Assembly: GCA_016711095.1 (NCBI GenBank)
Contig: JADJTP010000002.1
Location: 1 to 64,000 of the forward strand
From: Actinomycetales bacterium
Lineage (GTDB): Bacteria; Actinomycetota; Actinomycetes; Actinomycetales; Dermatophilaceae
DNA: 64,000 nt
Reading direction: 5' to 3'
A model generated the notes under the pieces. That model saw nothing but the letters and a program-made list of their open reading frames with translations, was not told the origin of the DNA and did not search any database. The stretch's first letter is position 1; the number at the start of each line of letters is the position of its first letter. Shown piece after piece: positions 24,574 through 33,853 of this stretch. The position numbers were made by a program, and so were the translations under genes.

Positions 24574-27500
24574 ATGCATGGTGGTTTAAAGGTCTATCGC
24601 GGCTCGCCGGCTGCTGCGCGCAGCTATGTCGAGGCAGACCGCGGGCGCGCTGATGACTACTACCTGAGCGAGGGCACCGGTGTTGCGCAGCGTTACCTCG
24701 CCCACCCTGAGTCGGGGGTGCGCGATGGGGGAACGTTGAGCGGTGACGCCTACGAGGCGTGGGTCGGCGGGTACGACCCGGCCACCGGTAGGCCCAAGGG
24801 CAGGGTGCGCACCGACGCTGCTGCGGTGCGCTTCGTGGAGGTTGTGGTCAATGGACCAAAGTCGTGGTCTCTGGCCGCAACGCTTGACCCCGCGATCGCT
24901 GCCGCCTACGAAGGAGCCCAGGACCGCGCCGCCCGGCAGGTGATCGGCTGGCTGGCCGAGCACGCAACCACGCGGGTCGGGCCGCGGGGCCGTCAGGTCC
25001 AGGTACCGGTGCAGCAAATTGAGGCCGTGGTGGTGCGGCACTACACCTCCCGGGCCGGTGACCCGCACCGCCATCTGCATCTGCAGATAAATGCCCGGGT
25101 CTTCGCCGAAGGCACCTGGCGCGGCCTTCACAGCGTCGGTGTGCGCGACAGCTTGGATGCGATCAACGGGATCGGTCACGCGGCCGTGATCTGCGACCCG
25201 GGGTTTAGGGCGGCGCTGGCCGCCCACGGCTACACCCTGGACTACGAATCGGGCGAGGTCAGAGAACTGGTCCAGTTCGTTGGGCCGTTTAGCACCAGGG
25301 CTGCTCAGATCGGCCGCAACATTGACCGGTACGATGCCGAGTGGCGGGCCGCCAACCCTGGCGCCGAGCCCGGCCCGAAGCTACGGCGGGCATGGGACGG
25401 GCGAGCGTGGGCCGATGCCCGCCCCGACAAGGTGATACCTGCCGACGGCACCCAGATGCTCCAGCGATGGGTCGAAGAGCTAGCCGAGCTCGGTTACCGC
25501 CGCCCCGACTCGCAGGTCACACGTCCGGCCGCGGTCGACCCCGTCGGCCCCCTTATTGCTGGGTCCACTGTGCAATCGGGGGCGCTGGATCGCGACGGCG
25601 CGGTGGAGCAGATCGTGGGCCGACTGGGGGCGCGCCGCTCGGGTTGGAACGCCGCCGACGTTCGCGGTGAGGTCGAGCAGCTGATCGCCCGCACGGGCCT
25701 GGTGGCCCACGCCGCGGTGCGCCTGGAGATGGCTGAGGACCTCACCGCCCGCGCCCTGAAGGCGTGCGTGCCACTGCTGATCCACCGCGACGGCACGCCG
25801 TGGTGCGGGGTCCCCGAGCATGTCCGGGCACTGACGTCACCAGCGGTCATGGAGGTCGAAGCCGACATCACCACCCGGATGATCGCCCGCGGCCGAGAGT
25901 CCCCGGTCCCGGCCGAGCTCAAGGCTGTGCACGAGTCCGAGGTCTGGCTGGACGTCGCGCAACGTGAGGTTGTCTCATTCCTGGCCGGAACCGGAAACCT
26001 GCTGGTGGTGCAAGGGGCCGCCGGCGCCGGCAAGACCACCACCCTCGCCGCCGCCGCAACGGCGCTGGGCGATCAGGACCACCGGCTGGTGGTGGTAACC
26101 CCGACCTTGAAGGCAGCCAGAGTCGCCGCGGCCGAACTCGGCAGCCGCGCGTTCTCAGCGGCCTGGCTCGCGTACCAGTACGGCTACCGGTGGGACGACC
26201 ATGGCCTCTGGGCCCGACTCGCGCCCGGCCAGCGGGAGGGTCACCGCGACCGGCGCACCGGCAAGGCGTATGCGGGCCCGTCAGCTGCGGCGGCGTTGGC
26301 GCCCGGTGACCTGCTGTTGGTCGACGAGGCCGGAATGCTCGACCAGGACACCGCCCGCGCCCTGTTAACTATCGCTGACCAGGCCGGGGCGCGGGTTGCG
26401 CTGGTCGGGGACCGCCACCAGCTGCCCGCCGTGGGCCGCGGTGGGGTCCTTGACCTCGCTGTCCGCTGGGCCGCACCCCAAGCCTGTCTGACGCTTGATG
26501 TCGTCCACCGGTTCAGCGACCCCGAGTACTCCCGGATTAGCCTGGCGATGCGCACCGGTGAACCCGTCCAGTCAGGTGGGCAGCCCACTGCTGCTCGTCG
26601 GGGTGGGGCTTCTGGTGGGGTCTTCGACGCCTTGCTGGCCCGCGACCAGATCCGCATCTACACCTCTGAGGCCGAACGCACCCAGGCGCTGTCCGTCCTG
26701 GCAGCCGGCAGCATCATCCACGGCGAGGACAAGGTACTGGTCATCGCTGACACGCGTGAGCAGGTCGCGGGCCTGAACGGTGCCATCCGTGACCGCCTCG
26801 TGGCGGCCGGGCGGGTCCAGGACACAGCGGCGTTCACGACCCAGGCAGGGGAGCGGATCGGGGTCGGTGACCGGGTCGCGACCCGCCGTAACGACCGAGC
26901 CCTGCAGGTGGCCAACCGCGACACGTGGACCTTGACCGCTGTCGCCGATGATGGAACCGCCACGCTCACCGGCAGCAAAAGGCAGCGGGCGGTGCTGCCG
27001 CCTTCCTATGTCCGCCAGCAGGTCGAGCTCGCCTACGCGACCACCTGCTACGGCGCGCAAGGCGAAACCACCCGGGTCGGACACCTGCTCCTGGGTGAGG
27101 ACACCGGCGCCGCGGGGGCCTACGTCGGGATGACCCGCGGCCGGGACACGAACATCGCCCACCTCGTAGCTGAGTCGATCGAGGATGCCCGCGCCCAGTG
27201 GGTCGGCGCGTTCAGCCGTGACCGCGCCGACCTCGGACCAGCCCACGCCGCACGGCTGGCCGCCCAGCAAGCCGACAGGTACGCAGCCCACCGGCCCCTG
27301 GAACAGGCGCTGGCAGATGTGTACCGGGCCTGGAGCACGGAGGCGGACCTGTCCGAACGGCTTGCCGCAACCCAACACCGGCGCGACCAGCTCGGCGAGG
27401 TGGTGTCGATCCGGGCCGGGGGGGACCCGGAGCTGGCACGGTTGGATGAGGCTGCCGACTATGCCTGGCGGGTCGCCGAGCACGCCCGCGCCCGAGCCGC

Positions 27501-28253
27501 CCAGGCCGCGGCCAGCGTCAAAGCCGATACTGGTCGGATCGCTGAGGCCCTGCGCGGGCTGTGGGACAACGACTGCCCGCGGGCATCGGCGGCGGCCGAG
27601 AGGATCCGCGGCGGGAGCCGGCACTCGGGCGAGGCCGCGGCGACCTGCGGCAGGCTCGTGCCCACCTGCAGGATTGGGCGCAGAACTGGCAGCCTATCCT
27701 CCCGCAGCTCCCGGCCGATGTCGACGACTTGGCCACAGCGATGCCCTTTTCGGCCACCTCCGCGCTGCAGGCGGCGATCACCAGCCACGCCCAGAACATG
27801 GCCGAGCAAGCCCACCCCGATCACCGGCAGCTCGCCGCCGCAGCCGAGCAAGCCGGCGCCGCGGCACATGAGGCCCAGGACGCCCGCGCTGCTGCGGCGG
27901 ATTCACTCTCGCGGCGGCTCGTCGGGTTCGGCAGCTTGGCCTTCGCCGACGACCCCACCGGTCTCCTTGCCGAAACCGAACGCACCATCACCGAACTCAC
28001 CGACCAGGTCCGCCGGGCTCAGGAACGTGTCGGCGCGATCTGGCAGGAGCCCGCGATCCGCACCCTGACACCCGGGCGGCTGCAGGCCGAACGCGAGAAC
28101 TGGCAGGCCCAGCGAGCCGACACACAGCAAAAGATGGACCGTCACGGCGAGTGGCTCGCCGCCACCACTGCCACGACGCCCAGCCGGGTCCACCCCGAGG
28201 AACTGGTGTCTCCGACACCCGATCGCGGCCCGGGCCAAGGGATCGGGCGGTGA
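24574..28253 (+). CDS. MobF-family relaxase with C-terminal helicase domains (one frameshift)
   Basis: A conjugative relaxase that would nick and unwind transferred DNA. ATG 24574 gives MHGGLKVYRGSPAAARSYVE; GTG 24562 is the alternative. The TrwC relaxase domain (residues 1-300) has early Tyr in DDYYLSEGTGVAQRY and the metal triad in DPHRHLHLQINARVF (about residue 165). The RecD-like helicase follows: VVQGAAGAGKTTTLAAAATA (Walker A, about 480), LLLVDEAGMLDQDTARALLT (Walker B), ALVGDRHQLPAVGRGGVLDL, and QVELAYATTCYGAQGETTRV near residue 815. A one-base shift near 27640 separates the coiled-coil C-terminus (RAHLQDWAQNWQPILPQLPA to a stop at 28251). Total about 1225 residues. No secretion-machinery genes are adjacent. 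Confidence 0.9.
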
Positions 28254-28335
28254 GAACCATGCCTAGAAATCGTCTGACACGTCCCCGGATGCAGGCTCCG
28301 ACAGCAGGCCGTTTCCGTTGACCGCCCACAGCGGT

Positions 28336-29724
28336 GACTGCGTCCCGTGGGGTGGTGGGGTTTGGGGGTGACGGCGTGGCGTCCTGAGTGAGGGGCCACC
28401 GGCGAGATTCTTGATGTGTACCGCCAAGCACGCATCTAAGGAGATCTCACCGATGGCCTTGTCTCAGTCTGCCTTGTCCGAGCTTCACGAGGTGTTCCGC
28501 TCCGGCGAGGGCACCGACTTCATCCGCGAGTGTGTCCGCGTCGCGATGCAGGAGTTGATCGATGCTGAAGCGACCGCGGCGATCGGCGCTGGCCGGTACG
28601 AACGCACAGACACTCGCGCCACCGAGCGCAACGGGTCGCGTCCGCGGCTGCTGACCACGCACGCCGGCGACGTCCATTTGGCCGTGCCGAAGCTGCGGGC
28701 GGGCAGCTTCTTCCCGAGCATCCTGTCCCCGCGGCGGCGGATCGACCAGGCGCTGTACGCAGTGGTGATGGAGGCTTACGTCCATGGCGTGTCCACCCGC
28801 AGCGTCGATGACCTCGTCGTCGCCCTGGGCGGGACCGGGATCTCCAAGTCCGAGGTCTCCCGGATCTGTGCCGGGCTGGACGAGGCGGTGGGGGCGTTCC
28901 GCACCCGCCGCCTGGACCACACCGAGTTCCCGTACGTCTACCTCGACGCGACGTACCTGCACGTGCGCTCTGAGCACGGCATGGTCACGTCCAAGGCTGT
29001 CGTGGTCGCCACCGGCGTCACCCGGCAGGGCCGCCGGGAGATCCTCGGACTGGACGTCGGCGACAGCGAGGACGAGGTGTTCTGGCGGGGATTCCTGACC
29101 GGGCTCAAGAAGCGCGGCCTGGGCGGGGTCAAGCTCGTGATCTCCGATCAGCACGCGGGCCTCGTGGCTGCCATCGGGCGGGCGATGCAGGGCAGCAGCC
29201 ACCAGCGGTGCCGGGTGCACTTCATCCGCAACGTCCTGGCGCACGTGGCCAAGGCCGAGATCGAGATGGTCGCCGCCGTGTTCCGCACGATCTTCGCCCA
29301 ACCCGACCTAGCCTCGATGAGCAAGCAGTGGGACAAGGTCCGTGACGAGCTCGCCGCCCGATACCCCAAGATCGGGACCTTGATGGACCAGGCCAAGGCC
29401 GAGGTCCTCGCCTTCGCGGTCTTCCCCAGGGAGCACTGGCGCAAGATCTGGTCCACCAACCCGTTGGAGCGGCTCAACAAGGAGATCAAGCGCCGCGCCA
29501 GAGTCGTTGGGATCTTCCCCAACGAAGCCGCCGTCATCCGCCTCGTCGGCGCCGTCCTGGCCGACACCCACGACGAATGGGCCACCGACGAACGCCGCTA
29601 CCTCTCCGAAGAATCCATGGCCAAGATCGGCAAGACCCACGATGATGGCTCCGTCGCCCTCACGCAGGGGTGACCGGTCAACATCAAGATGACCTCAAAG
29701 CCCACCACTCCGCGGGACTCTTAC
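28336..29724 (+). mobile_element. IS256-family insertion sequence, 1389 bp
   Basis: Imperfect terminal inverted repeats (cores GTCCCGTGGGGTGGTGGGG left, GTCCCGCGGAGTGGTGGGC right) and a perfect 8-bp target duplication ACAGCGGT at 28328-28335 and 29725-29732. The intact flanking duplication and intact transposase suggest a fairly recent insertion, between the relaxase and excisionase genes. Confidence 0.87.
28453..29673 (+). CDS. IS256-family transposase
   Basis: A complete mutator-type transposase of 406 residues from ATG 28453 (MALSQSALSELHEVFRSGEG), preceded by AAGGAGATCTC. The catalytic domain shows FPYVYLDATYLHVRSEHGMV (first Asp), LVISDQHAGLVAAIGRAMQG (second Asp), the C/H region SSHQRCRVHFIRNVLAHVAK, and WSTNPLERLNKEIKRRARVV (Glu). 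A further in-frame ATG at 28411 would add 14 residues but has no ribosome site. It ends 51 bases inside the right end of the element. Confidence 0.93.
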   Translation: MALSQSALSELHEVFRSGEGTDFIRECVRVAMQELIDAEATAAIGAGRYERTDTRATERNGSRPRLLTTHAGDVHLAVPKLRAGSFFPSILSPRRRIDQALYAVVMEAYVHGVSTRSVDDLVVALGGTGISKSEVSRICAGLDEAVGAFRTRRLDHTEFPYVYLDATYLHVRSEHGMVTSKAVVVATGVTRQGRREILGLDVGDSEDEVFWRGFLTGLKKRGLGGVKLVISDQHAGLVAAIGRAMQGSSHQRCRVHFIRNVLAHVAKAEIEMVAAVFRTIFAQPDLASMSKQWDKVRDELAARYPKIGTLMDQAKAEVLAFAVFPREHWRKIWSTNPLERLNKEIKRRARVVGIFPNEAAVIRLVGAVLADTHDEWATDERRYLSEESMAKIGKTHDDGSVALTQG

Positions 29725-29877
29725 ACAGCGGTCCGGAACGTTTCGATCAAGCTGCCCACGATTGTTACGAAAACGTGCCTATCAAGGTGACCACCAAGGG
29801 CCTGACTACTGCCTTAGGGAAAGGTGAGGGGGGCCAGTCGGCTCACCGGAAGCGCACACCACCAAGGAGCAAGGACC

Positions 29878-30105
29878 ATGACGGACCAAGACAACAAGCC
29901 TGGCGCGCAGCTCGGCCGCAACGACGAACTGCTCACCATCGGTGAAGTCGCCGACATCGTCCGCGTCCCCGTCGCCACCCTGCGCTACTGGCGCCACCTA
30001 GGCACGGGGCCGCACAGCTTCCGCATCGGCCGCGGCGTGCGCTACTGGCACCACGAAGTCACCACCTGGCTGCACAGCCAAAGCGACGGACCTAGCGCCG
30101 CCTGA
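29878..30105 (+). CDS. xis: Excisionase-like helix-turn-helix protein
   Basis: A 75-residue protein with a strong AAGGAGCAAGGACC leader. The core is ELLTIGEVADIVRVPVATLR, then YWRHLGTGPHSFRIGRGVRY and WHHEVTTWLHSQ: a MerR-type winged helix of the HTH_17/excisionase group. It lies 200 bases before the integrase on the same strand, so it probably binds att sites and directs excision. It could also act as a transcription regulator of the element. Confidence 0.85.
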   Translation: MTDQDNKPGAQLGRNDELLTIGEVADIVRVPVATLRYWRHLGTGPHSFRIGRGVRYWHHEVTTWLHSQSDGPSAA

Positions 30106-30309
30106 GCCTTCGGCAAGTGCGCGGGAATGTCGGCGCGACGTGCTACGACCTAGGTATGAACGCTCGCGTTCAGGATGCCGGGCAGCACGCCAACGGACAG
30201 CACATGGCGGTTCCCCACGGCTGGTGTGGGGCCCACCATCGGGAGATGAGTGAGCAGGCCCGGGCAGGCACACACCGAGCGCACCACGCGTATGGCAAGG
30301 AGTCCCACG

Positions 30310-31389
30310 ATGGCGAACATTGAGAAGCGACCTGACGGCGTCTGGCGTGCCCGCTACTACGACGAGACTGGCAAACAGCACGCGAAGCACTTCCGCCGGA
30401 AGACAGACGCCCGGACCTGGCTAGACGAGGTCACGGCCTCGGTTGTACGCGGCGACTACGTTGACCCCAAGACGGCCAGGACGTTGTTGAGGACGTATGC
30501 CGCGAAGTGGGAGAAGGTCCAGGTCGGCCGTGATTCAACCCTGAGCGTCACGGACAACGCCGTGAGGCTACACATCAATCCCGCTATGGGAGATCGGCGT
30601 ATCGGCTCGATCCGTCAGAGTGACATTCAAGGGCTCGTGAAGACGTTGGAGGGCAAGAATCTCGCGGCCGGCGCGGTGCGGAACATCTACGACACCGCGG
30701 CACGGATCTTCGCCTCTGCCGTCGACGACCGCCTGATCGCTTCCTCTCCGTGCAGGCGAATCAGGCTGCCGAAGGATGACAAGGGCGAGATCGTGCCATT
30801 GTCATTGGCCCAGGTCCGCGCGCTGGAAGTTGGGATGGGCACTCTGGGTGCGGCGGTCATAGCACTAGCGGGGTCTGGTCTGCGGATCGGTGAACTGCTC
30901 GGGCTCGACGTGTCGGACGTCGACTTCTTCCGGCGAACGATCCGGGTCGCGCGGCAGAGGGCACAGTCTGGTGAGCTGACCCCGCCGAAGTCGAAGTCCT
31001 CCGAGCGGACAGTCCCGGTCGGCCAGACAGTCATCGATGCACTGGCTGCCTACCTAAAGGCAGGGGGTCGGGAGTCAGGCCCCCTGTTCGTGAACGCGAT
31101 GGGTCTGCCGTTGACCTACCGGCAGTGGAAGCCCCTCTGGCAGACGGCGGCGAAGACGGCCAAGGTTGAGGCGACTGCTCACGCGTTGCGCCACTTCTAT
31201 GCCAGTGCGCTGATAGCCGGGGGGGCGTCGGTCAAACAGGTCCAGGTGGTCCTTGGACATGCCTCGGCCGTGGTCACCCTGCGGACGTATGCCCACCTGT
31301 GGCCTGGAGACGACGACCGGACAAGGGCCATCATCGACGCCGTACTCCGTCCTCCCAAGGACTCTGTAAGGACTAAGACGGCGCCTTGA
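30310..31389 (+). CDS. int: Tyrosine-type site-specific integrase
   Basis: A 359-residue phage-type integrase starting at ATG 30310 after AAGGAG. An arm-binding N-terminus (NIEKRPDGVWRARYYDETGK) is followed by the SAM-like core-binding domain (residues 65-150). The catalytic domain has Arg in ALAGSGLRIGELLGLDVSDV, His/Arg in TAHALRHFYASALIAGGASV, and His then Tyr in VVLGHASAVVTLRTYAHLWP. All conserved catalytic positions are present. It ends about 40 bases from the right att copy, as usual for enzymes that insert beside their own gene. Confidence 0.95.
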   Translation: MANIEKRPDGVWRARYYDETGKQHAKHFRRKTDARTWLDEVTASVVRGDYVDPKTARTLLRTYAAKWEKVQVGRDSTLSVTDNAVRLHINPAMGDRRIGSIRQSDIQGLVKTLEGKNLAAGAVRNIYDTAARIFASAVDDRLIASSPCRRIRLPKDDKGEIVPLSLAQVRALEVGMGTLGAAVIALAGSGLRIGELLGLDVSDVDFFRRTIRVARQRAQSGELTPPKSKSSERTVPVGQTVIDALAAYLKAGGRESGPLFVNAMGLPLTYRQWKPLWQTAAKTAKVEATAHALRHFYASALIAGGASVKQVQVVLGHASAVVTLRTYAHLWPGDDDRTRAIIDAVLRPPKDSVRTKTAP

Positions 31390-31407
31390 CGGTTCCACTG
31401 CAGGTCA

Positions 31408-31423
31408 GAGCCGTATCAGGCTC
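31408..31423. terminator. Weak hairpin between the integrase and sodN ends
   Basis: GAGCC (31408-31412) and GGCTC (31419-31423) form a five-base stem with loop GTATCA. There is no good T-run on either side, so it is at most a partial terminator for the convergent genes. Confidence 0.3.
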
Positions 31424-31826
31424 AGACGACCTTCTTGGTCTCCCAGAAGATCTCGGCGATCTCGTCGATCATCGCGAGCAACTCGTCGGCCTTGGCCAGA
31501 TCCCACGAGCCTTTGGTGCCAGCAGCGCCGGCGGCCTTGGTGGCATCGTTGAAGAGGGTGTGCAACTTCGGGTACTTCTCGAAGTGCGGGGCCTTGAAGT
31601 AGTCGGTCCACAGCACCCAGAGGTGCTCTTTGACCAAGTGGGAGCGCTGCTCCTTGACGAGCATGGCGCGCACCTTGAAGTCGGCGTCTTCACTGGCCAA
31701 CGCCTTCTCGATGGTCGCCTTGACCGACTGGGCCTCAATGCGGGCCTGAGCCGGGTCATAGACGCCGCACGGCAAGTCGCAGTGAGCGCTGACCTCGACA
31801 GTGCTGGCGATGAAGCGCAAACGCAT
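31422..31826 (-). CDS. sodN: Nickel-containing superoxide dismutase
   Basis: Converts superoxide to oxygen and peroxide with a nickel site. The 134-residue precursor starts MRLRFIASTVEVSA and then has the nickel hook HCDLPCGVYDPAQARIEAQS, where cleavage before His exposes the ligands His1, Cys2 and Cys6. The rest is the four-helix body (SEDADFKVRAMLVKEQRSHL, KEHLWVLWTDYFKAPHFEKY). It ends IAEIFWETKKVV. The last codons VV come from the mobile element; the displaced end would have read ETKKA. The sodX gene for the processing protease is directly upstream. Start is preceded by GAAGGG. Confidence 0.95.
   Translation of the reverse strand: MRLRFIASTVEVSAHCDLPCGVYDPAQARIEAQSVKATIEKALASEDADFKVRAMLVKEQRSHLVKEHLWVLWTDYFKAPHFEKYPKLHTLFNDATKAAGAAGTKGSWDLAKADELLAMIDEIAEIFWETKKVV
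31430..31443. other. Right attachment site of the element, inside sodN
   Basis: CCTTCTTGGTCTCC. On the minus strand it forms codons for the end of SodN (GAG ACC AAG AAG G). The element supplies the final GTC-GTC-TGA, so sodN stays open after insertion. Confidence 0.8.
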
Positions 31827-31883
31827 GATCGTGTCCCTTCGTCGTCGGTCCGTGGCCCTGGGGTCGCCCGAGCCGATGCTCGG

Positions 31884-32339
31884 TCAGTTCTCGGATGCGC
31901 CAAACCTACCCCGCCGCACCCCGCGCAGCGAGCGCCCCAGCGCAGGCGCCTGTGGCAGGCGGGCCACGACGAGAGCGGCCACGTCCTCATCCGGGATACC
32001 GCCCACCTGCCAGGAGTCGACCCCCTCGCGCGGGTTGTCGCGTTCGACCCACCAGCGACGTCCGTCGTTCGGGTCGGGGCCCATCACCCGTTTGACCGCT
32101 ATCGGCCGGTGGGGGGCGTCCGGCAGGCGCACGAGCGCCAGACGCCCGCGCACCGGCGGCAACCCCCACAGGACCACCAGACGGTCGCCTTCATGAAGGG
32201 TCGGCTCCATCGAGCGGCCATGCACGGTCGCCAAGCCCAGACGCGGCACTGCGCGGACCCGGGCGGCATACCCGGGCAAGGCCCCGACCCTGCCGACGAC
32301 CCGAGCGGCCAGCCGAGCGGGCAGACCGATGACACCCAT
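31884..32339 (-). CDS. sodX: Nickel-type superoxide dismutase maturation protease
   Basis: An S26 signal-peptidase-like membrane protease that removes the SodN propeptide. Start ATG 32339 (MGVIGLPARLAARVVGRVGA); longer in-frame starts exist. The catalytic Ser is in TVHGRSMEPTLHEGDRLVVL and the Lys in RPIAVKRVMGPDPN, followed by VERDNPREGVDSWQVGGIPD, the D-N-P and S-x-x-x-G-x-I-P elements of the S26 fold. Length 151 residues matches the SodX group. It lies 57 bases upstream of sodN on the same strand, giving the standard pair. Confidence 0.92.
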   Translation of the reverse strand: MGVIGLPARLAARVVGRVGALPGYAARVRAVPRLGLATVHGRSMEPTLHEGDRLVVLWGLPPVRGRLALVRLPDAPHRPIAVKRVMGPDPNDGRRWWVERDNPREGVDSWQVGGIPDEDVAALVVARLPQAPALGRSLRGVRRGRFGASEN

Positions 32340-32380
32340 CGCAGAGCGCGCTGACGAGCGGGCGAGGCCGCCGAGGCCGC

Positions 32381-32974
32381 TCACGCGAGGCCACGACGAT
32401 AAGCCAGGCACGCGGCATAATCGGGCAGCAGCCCGGCCTCGAGCGCCTGGTGCAGTGTCGGAGCGGCGGTGTCCTTCTCGGACAGGATCGGGACAAACCC
32501 CTCGGGCATGGGCAGCGCGATGCTCGGGTCTAGGGGAGTGATCCCCTTCTCGCCGGCCGGGTTGTAGGGCGTGCTGCACAGATACACCGCTGTGCCGCCC
32601 TCCAGACAGATCAGGGCGTGGCCGAGGCCTTCTGAGAGGTAGACGGCGCGGCGCTCATCGGTGTCCAGCCGCACGACGTCAACCCGCCCGAAGGTCGGTG
32701 ATCCGGCCCGGATGTCCACGATGCAGTCGAGGAACACCCCCGACAGCGCGGTCACATACTTCGCCTGAGATGGCGGCAGGGCGGCGTAGTGGATGCCTCG
32801 GACGGCGCCGGCCGTGGAGACCGAGATGTTGGTCTGGGCGACCGTCATCGTGTGACCGATGTGTTCGGCGAGCTTGTCGGATCGAAAGCCCTCGGCGAAC
32901 GCCCCTCTGGAGTCCGGGAAGAGCCGCGGAGTGACCTCCCAGGCGCCCTCGATGGACAGCGGGCGGAACTGCAT
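32381..32974 (-). CDS. rfbC: dTDP-4-dehydrorhamnose 3,5-epimerase
   Basis: Third step of dTDP-L-rhamnose synthesis. Motifs: FPDSRGAFAEGFRSDKLAEH, AQTNISVSTAGAVRGIHYAA (with the catalytic His of RGIHY), LDCIVDIRAGSPTFG, and YLSEGLGHALICLEGGTAVY with the second His. It ends at a 197-residue length normal for RmlC. Its ATG overlaps the stop of rfbA, so rfbA-rfbC form one unit. The purpose is to supply rhamnose for the adjacent polysaccharide locus. Confidence 0.93.
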   Translation of the reverse strand: MQFRPLSIEGAWEVTPRLFPDSRGAFAEGFRSDKLAEHIGHTMTVAQTNISVSTAGAVRGIHYAALPPSQAKYVTALSGVFLDCIVDIRAGSPTFGRVDVVRLDTDERRAVYLSEGLGHALICLEGGTAVYLCSTPYNPAGEKGITPLDPSIALPMPEGFVPILSEKDTAAPTLHQALEAGLLPDYAACLAYRRGLA

Positions 32975-33849
32975 CAGTTGCCTTCCTTCTCGGCTAGCAA
33001 GCCGCTGAGATAGACGCCGTAGCCGCTCTTGGCCAGCCGGTCGGCCAGCACCTGCAGTTGGGCGTCATCAACCCACCCGTTGCGCCAGGCGATCTCCTCG
33101 ACGCAACCGATCTTGTGCCCTTGGCGTGCTTCGACGACGTGGACGAACTGGCTGGCGTCGAGCAACCCCTGGAAGGTCCCCGTGTCGAACCAGGCGGTGC
33201 CGCGGGGGAGCACGGTGACCGTCAGATCGCCACGCTCGAGGTAGACGGCGTTGACCCCGGTGATCTCAAGCTCGCCGCGGGCGCTCGGGGTGAGCTCACG
33301 GGCGATCTGCACGACGGAATTGTCGTAGAAGTAGACCCCGGGGACCGCGAAGTTGGACTTCGGCTTGACTGGCTTCTCCTCGATCGACAGGACGGTGCCG
33401 TTCGCGTCGAATTCGACGACGCCGTAATGCCGGGGATTGCTCACGTGGTAAGCGAAGACGTGGCCCCCGGAGATGTCGGTTCCCTCGCGCAGCTGTTCTT
33501 CGAGCGATGCGCCGTAGAAGATGTTGTCGCCCAGCACCAGTGCCACCGAGTCGGGCCCGATGAAGTCGGCCCCGATGATGAATGCCTGGGCCAGGCCGTC
33601 GGGGCTGGGCTGCACGGCATACGTGATCTCGATGCCCCAGTCGCTGCCGTTGCCGAGCAGCCGCTGGAACTGGGACGAATCCTCGGGTGTCGTGATGATG
33701 AGCACCTCGCGAATGCCCGCGAGCATCAAGGTCGACAGCGGGTAGTAGATCATCGGCTTGTCATAGACGGGCATCAGCTGCTTGCTGATGCCTTTGGTGA
33801 TCGGGTGCAGCCGTGTGCCGGAGCCGCCAGCGAGGATGATGCCCTTCAT
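32974..33849 (-). CDS. rfbA: Glucose-1-phosphate thymidylyltransferase
   Basis: First step of dTDP-L-rhamnose synthesis, making dTDP-glucose. Start MKGIILAGGSGTRLHPITKG has the G-G-x-G-T-R-L nucleotide-binding signature; KQLMPVYDKPMIYYPLSTLM and VALVLGDNIFYGASLEEQLR follow, then SIEEKPVKPKSNFAVPGVYF. Length of 291 residues and the final DRLAKSGYGVYLSGLLAEKE are typical. It follows the polysaccharide ATPase gene by four bases, so transcription runs wzm-wzt-rfbA-rfbC. Confidence 0.95.
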   Translation of the reverse strand: MKGIILAGGSGTRLHPITKGISKQLMPVYDKPMIYYPLSTLMLAGIREVLIITTPEDSSQFQRLLGNGSDWGIEITYAVQPSPDGLAQAFIIGADFIGPDSVALVLGDNIFYGASLEEQLREGTDISGGHVFAYHVSNPRHYGVVEFDANGTVLSIEEKPVKPKSNFAVPGVYFYDNSVVQIARELTPSARGELEITGVNAVYLERGDLTVTVLPRGTAWFDTGTFQGLLDASQFVHVVEARQGHKIGCVEEIAWRNGWVDDAQLQVLADRLAKSGYGVYLSGLLAEKEGN

Positions 33850-33853
33850 GTGG

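Larger units (their letters stand above)
14441..31443. mobile_element. Integrated mobilisable element inserted in the 3' end of sodN
   Basis: Bounded by identical 14-bp copies of CCTTCTTGGTCTCC at 14441-14454 and 31430-31443. The right copy is inside the final codons of sodN (minus strand ...W-E-T-K-K-V-V-stop). The left copy reads in the same phase as E-T-K-K-A-stop and is followed by a hairpin, as expected for the displaced original gene end. The integrase gene ends 40 bases from the right copy, with an excisionase next to it, and a MobF relaxase-helicase is inside. Interior genes include insertion sequences and a lower-GC ABC-exporter cluster. No type IV secretion genes are seen, so an integrative mobilisable element is more likely than a self-transmissible one. 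Confidence 0.8.

Noticed and set aside
14441..31443. A prophage
   Set aside because: Integrase and excisionase are present but there are no capsid, terminase, portal or lysis genes; a MobF relaxase is present instead.
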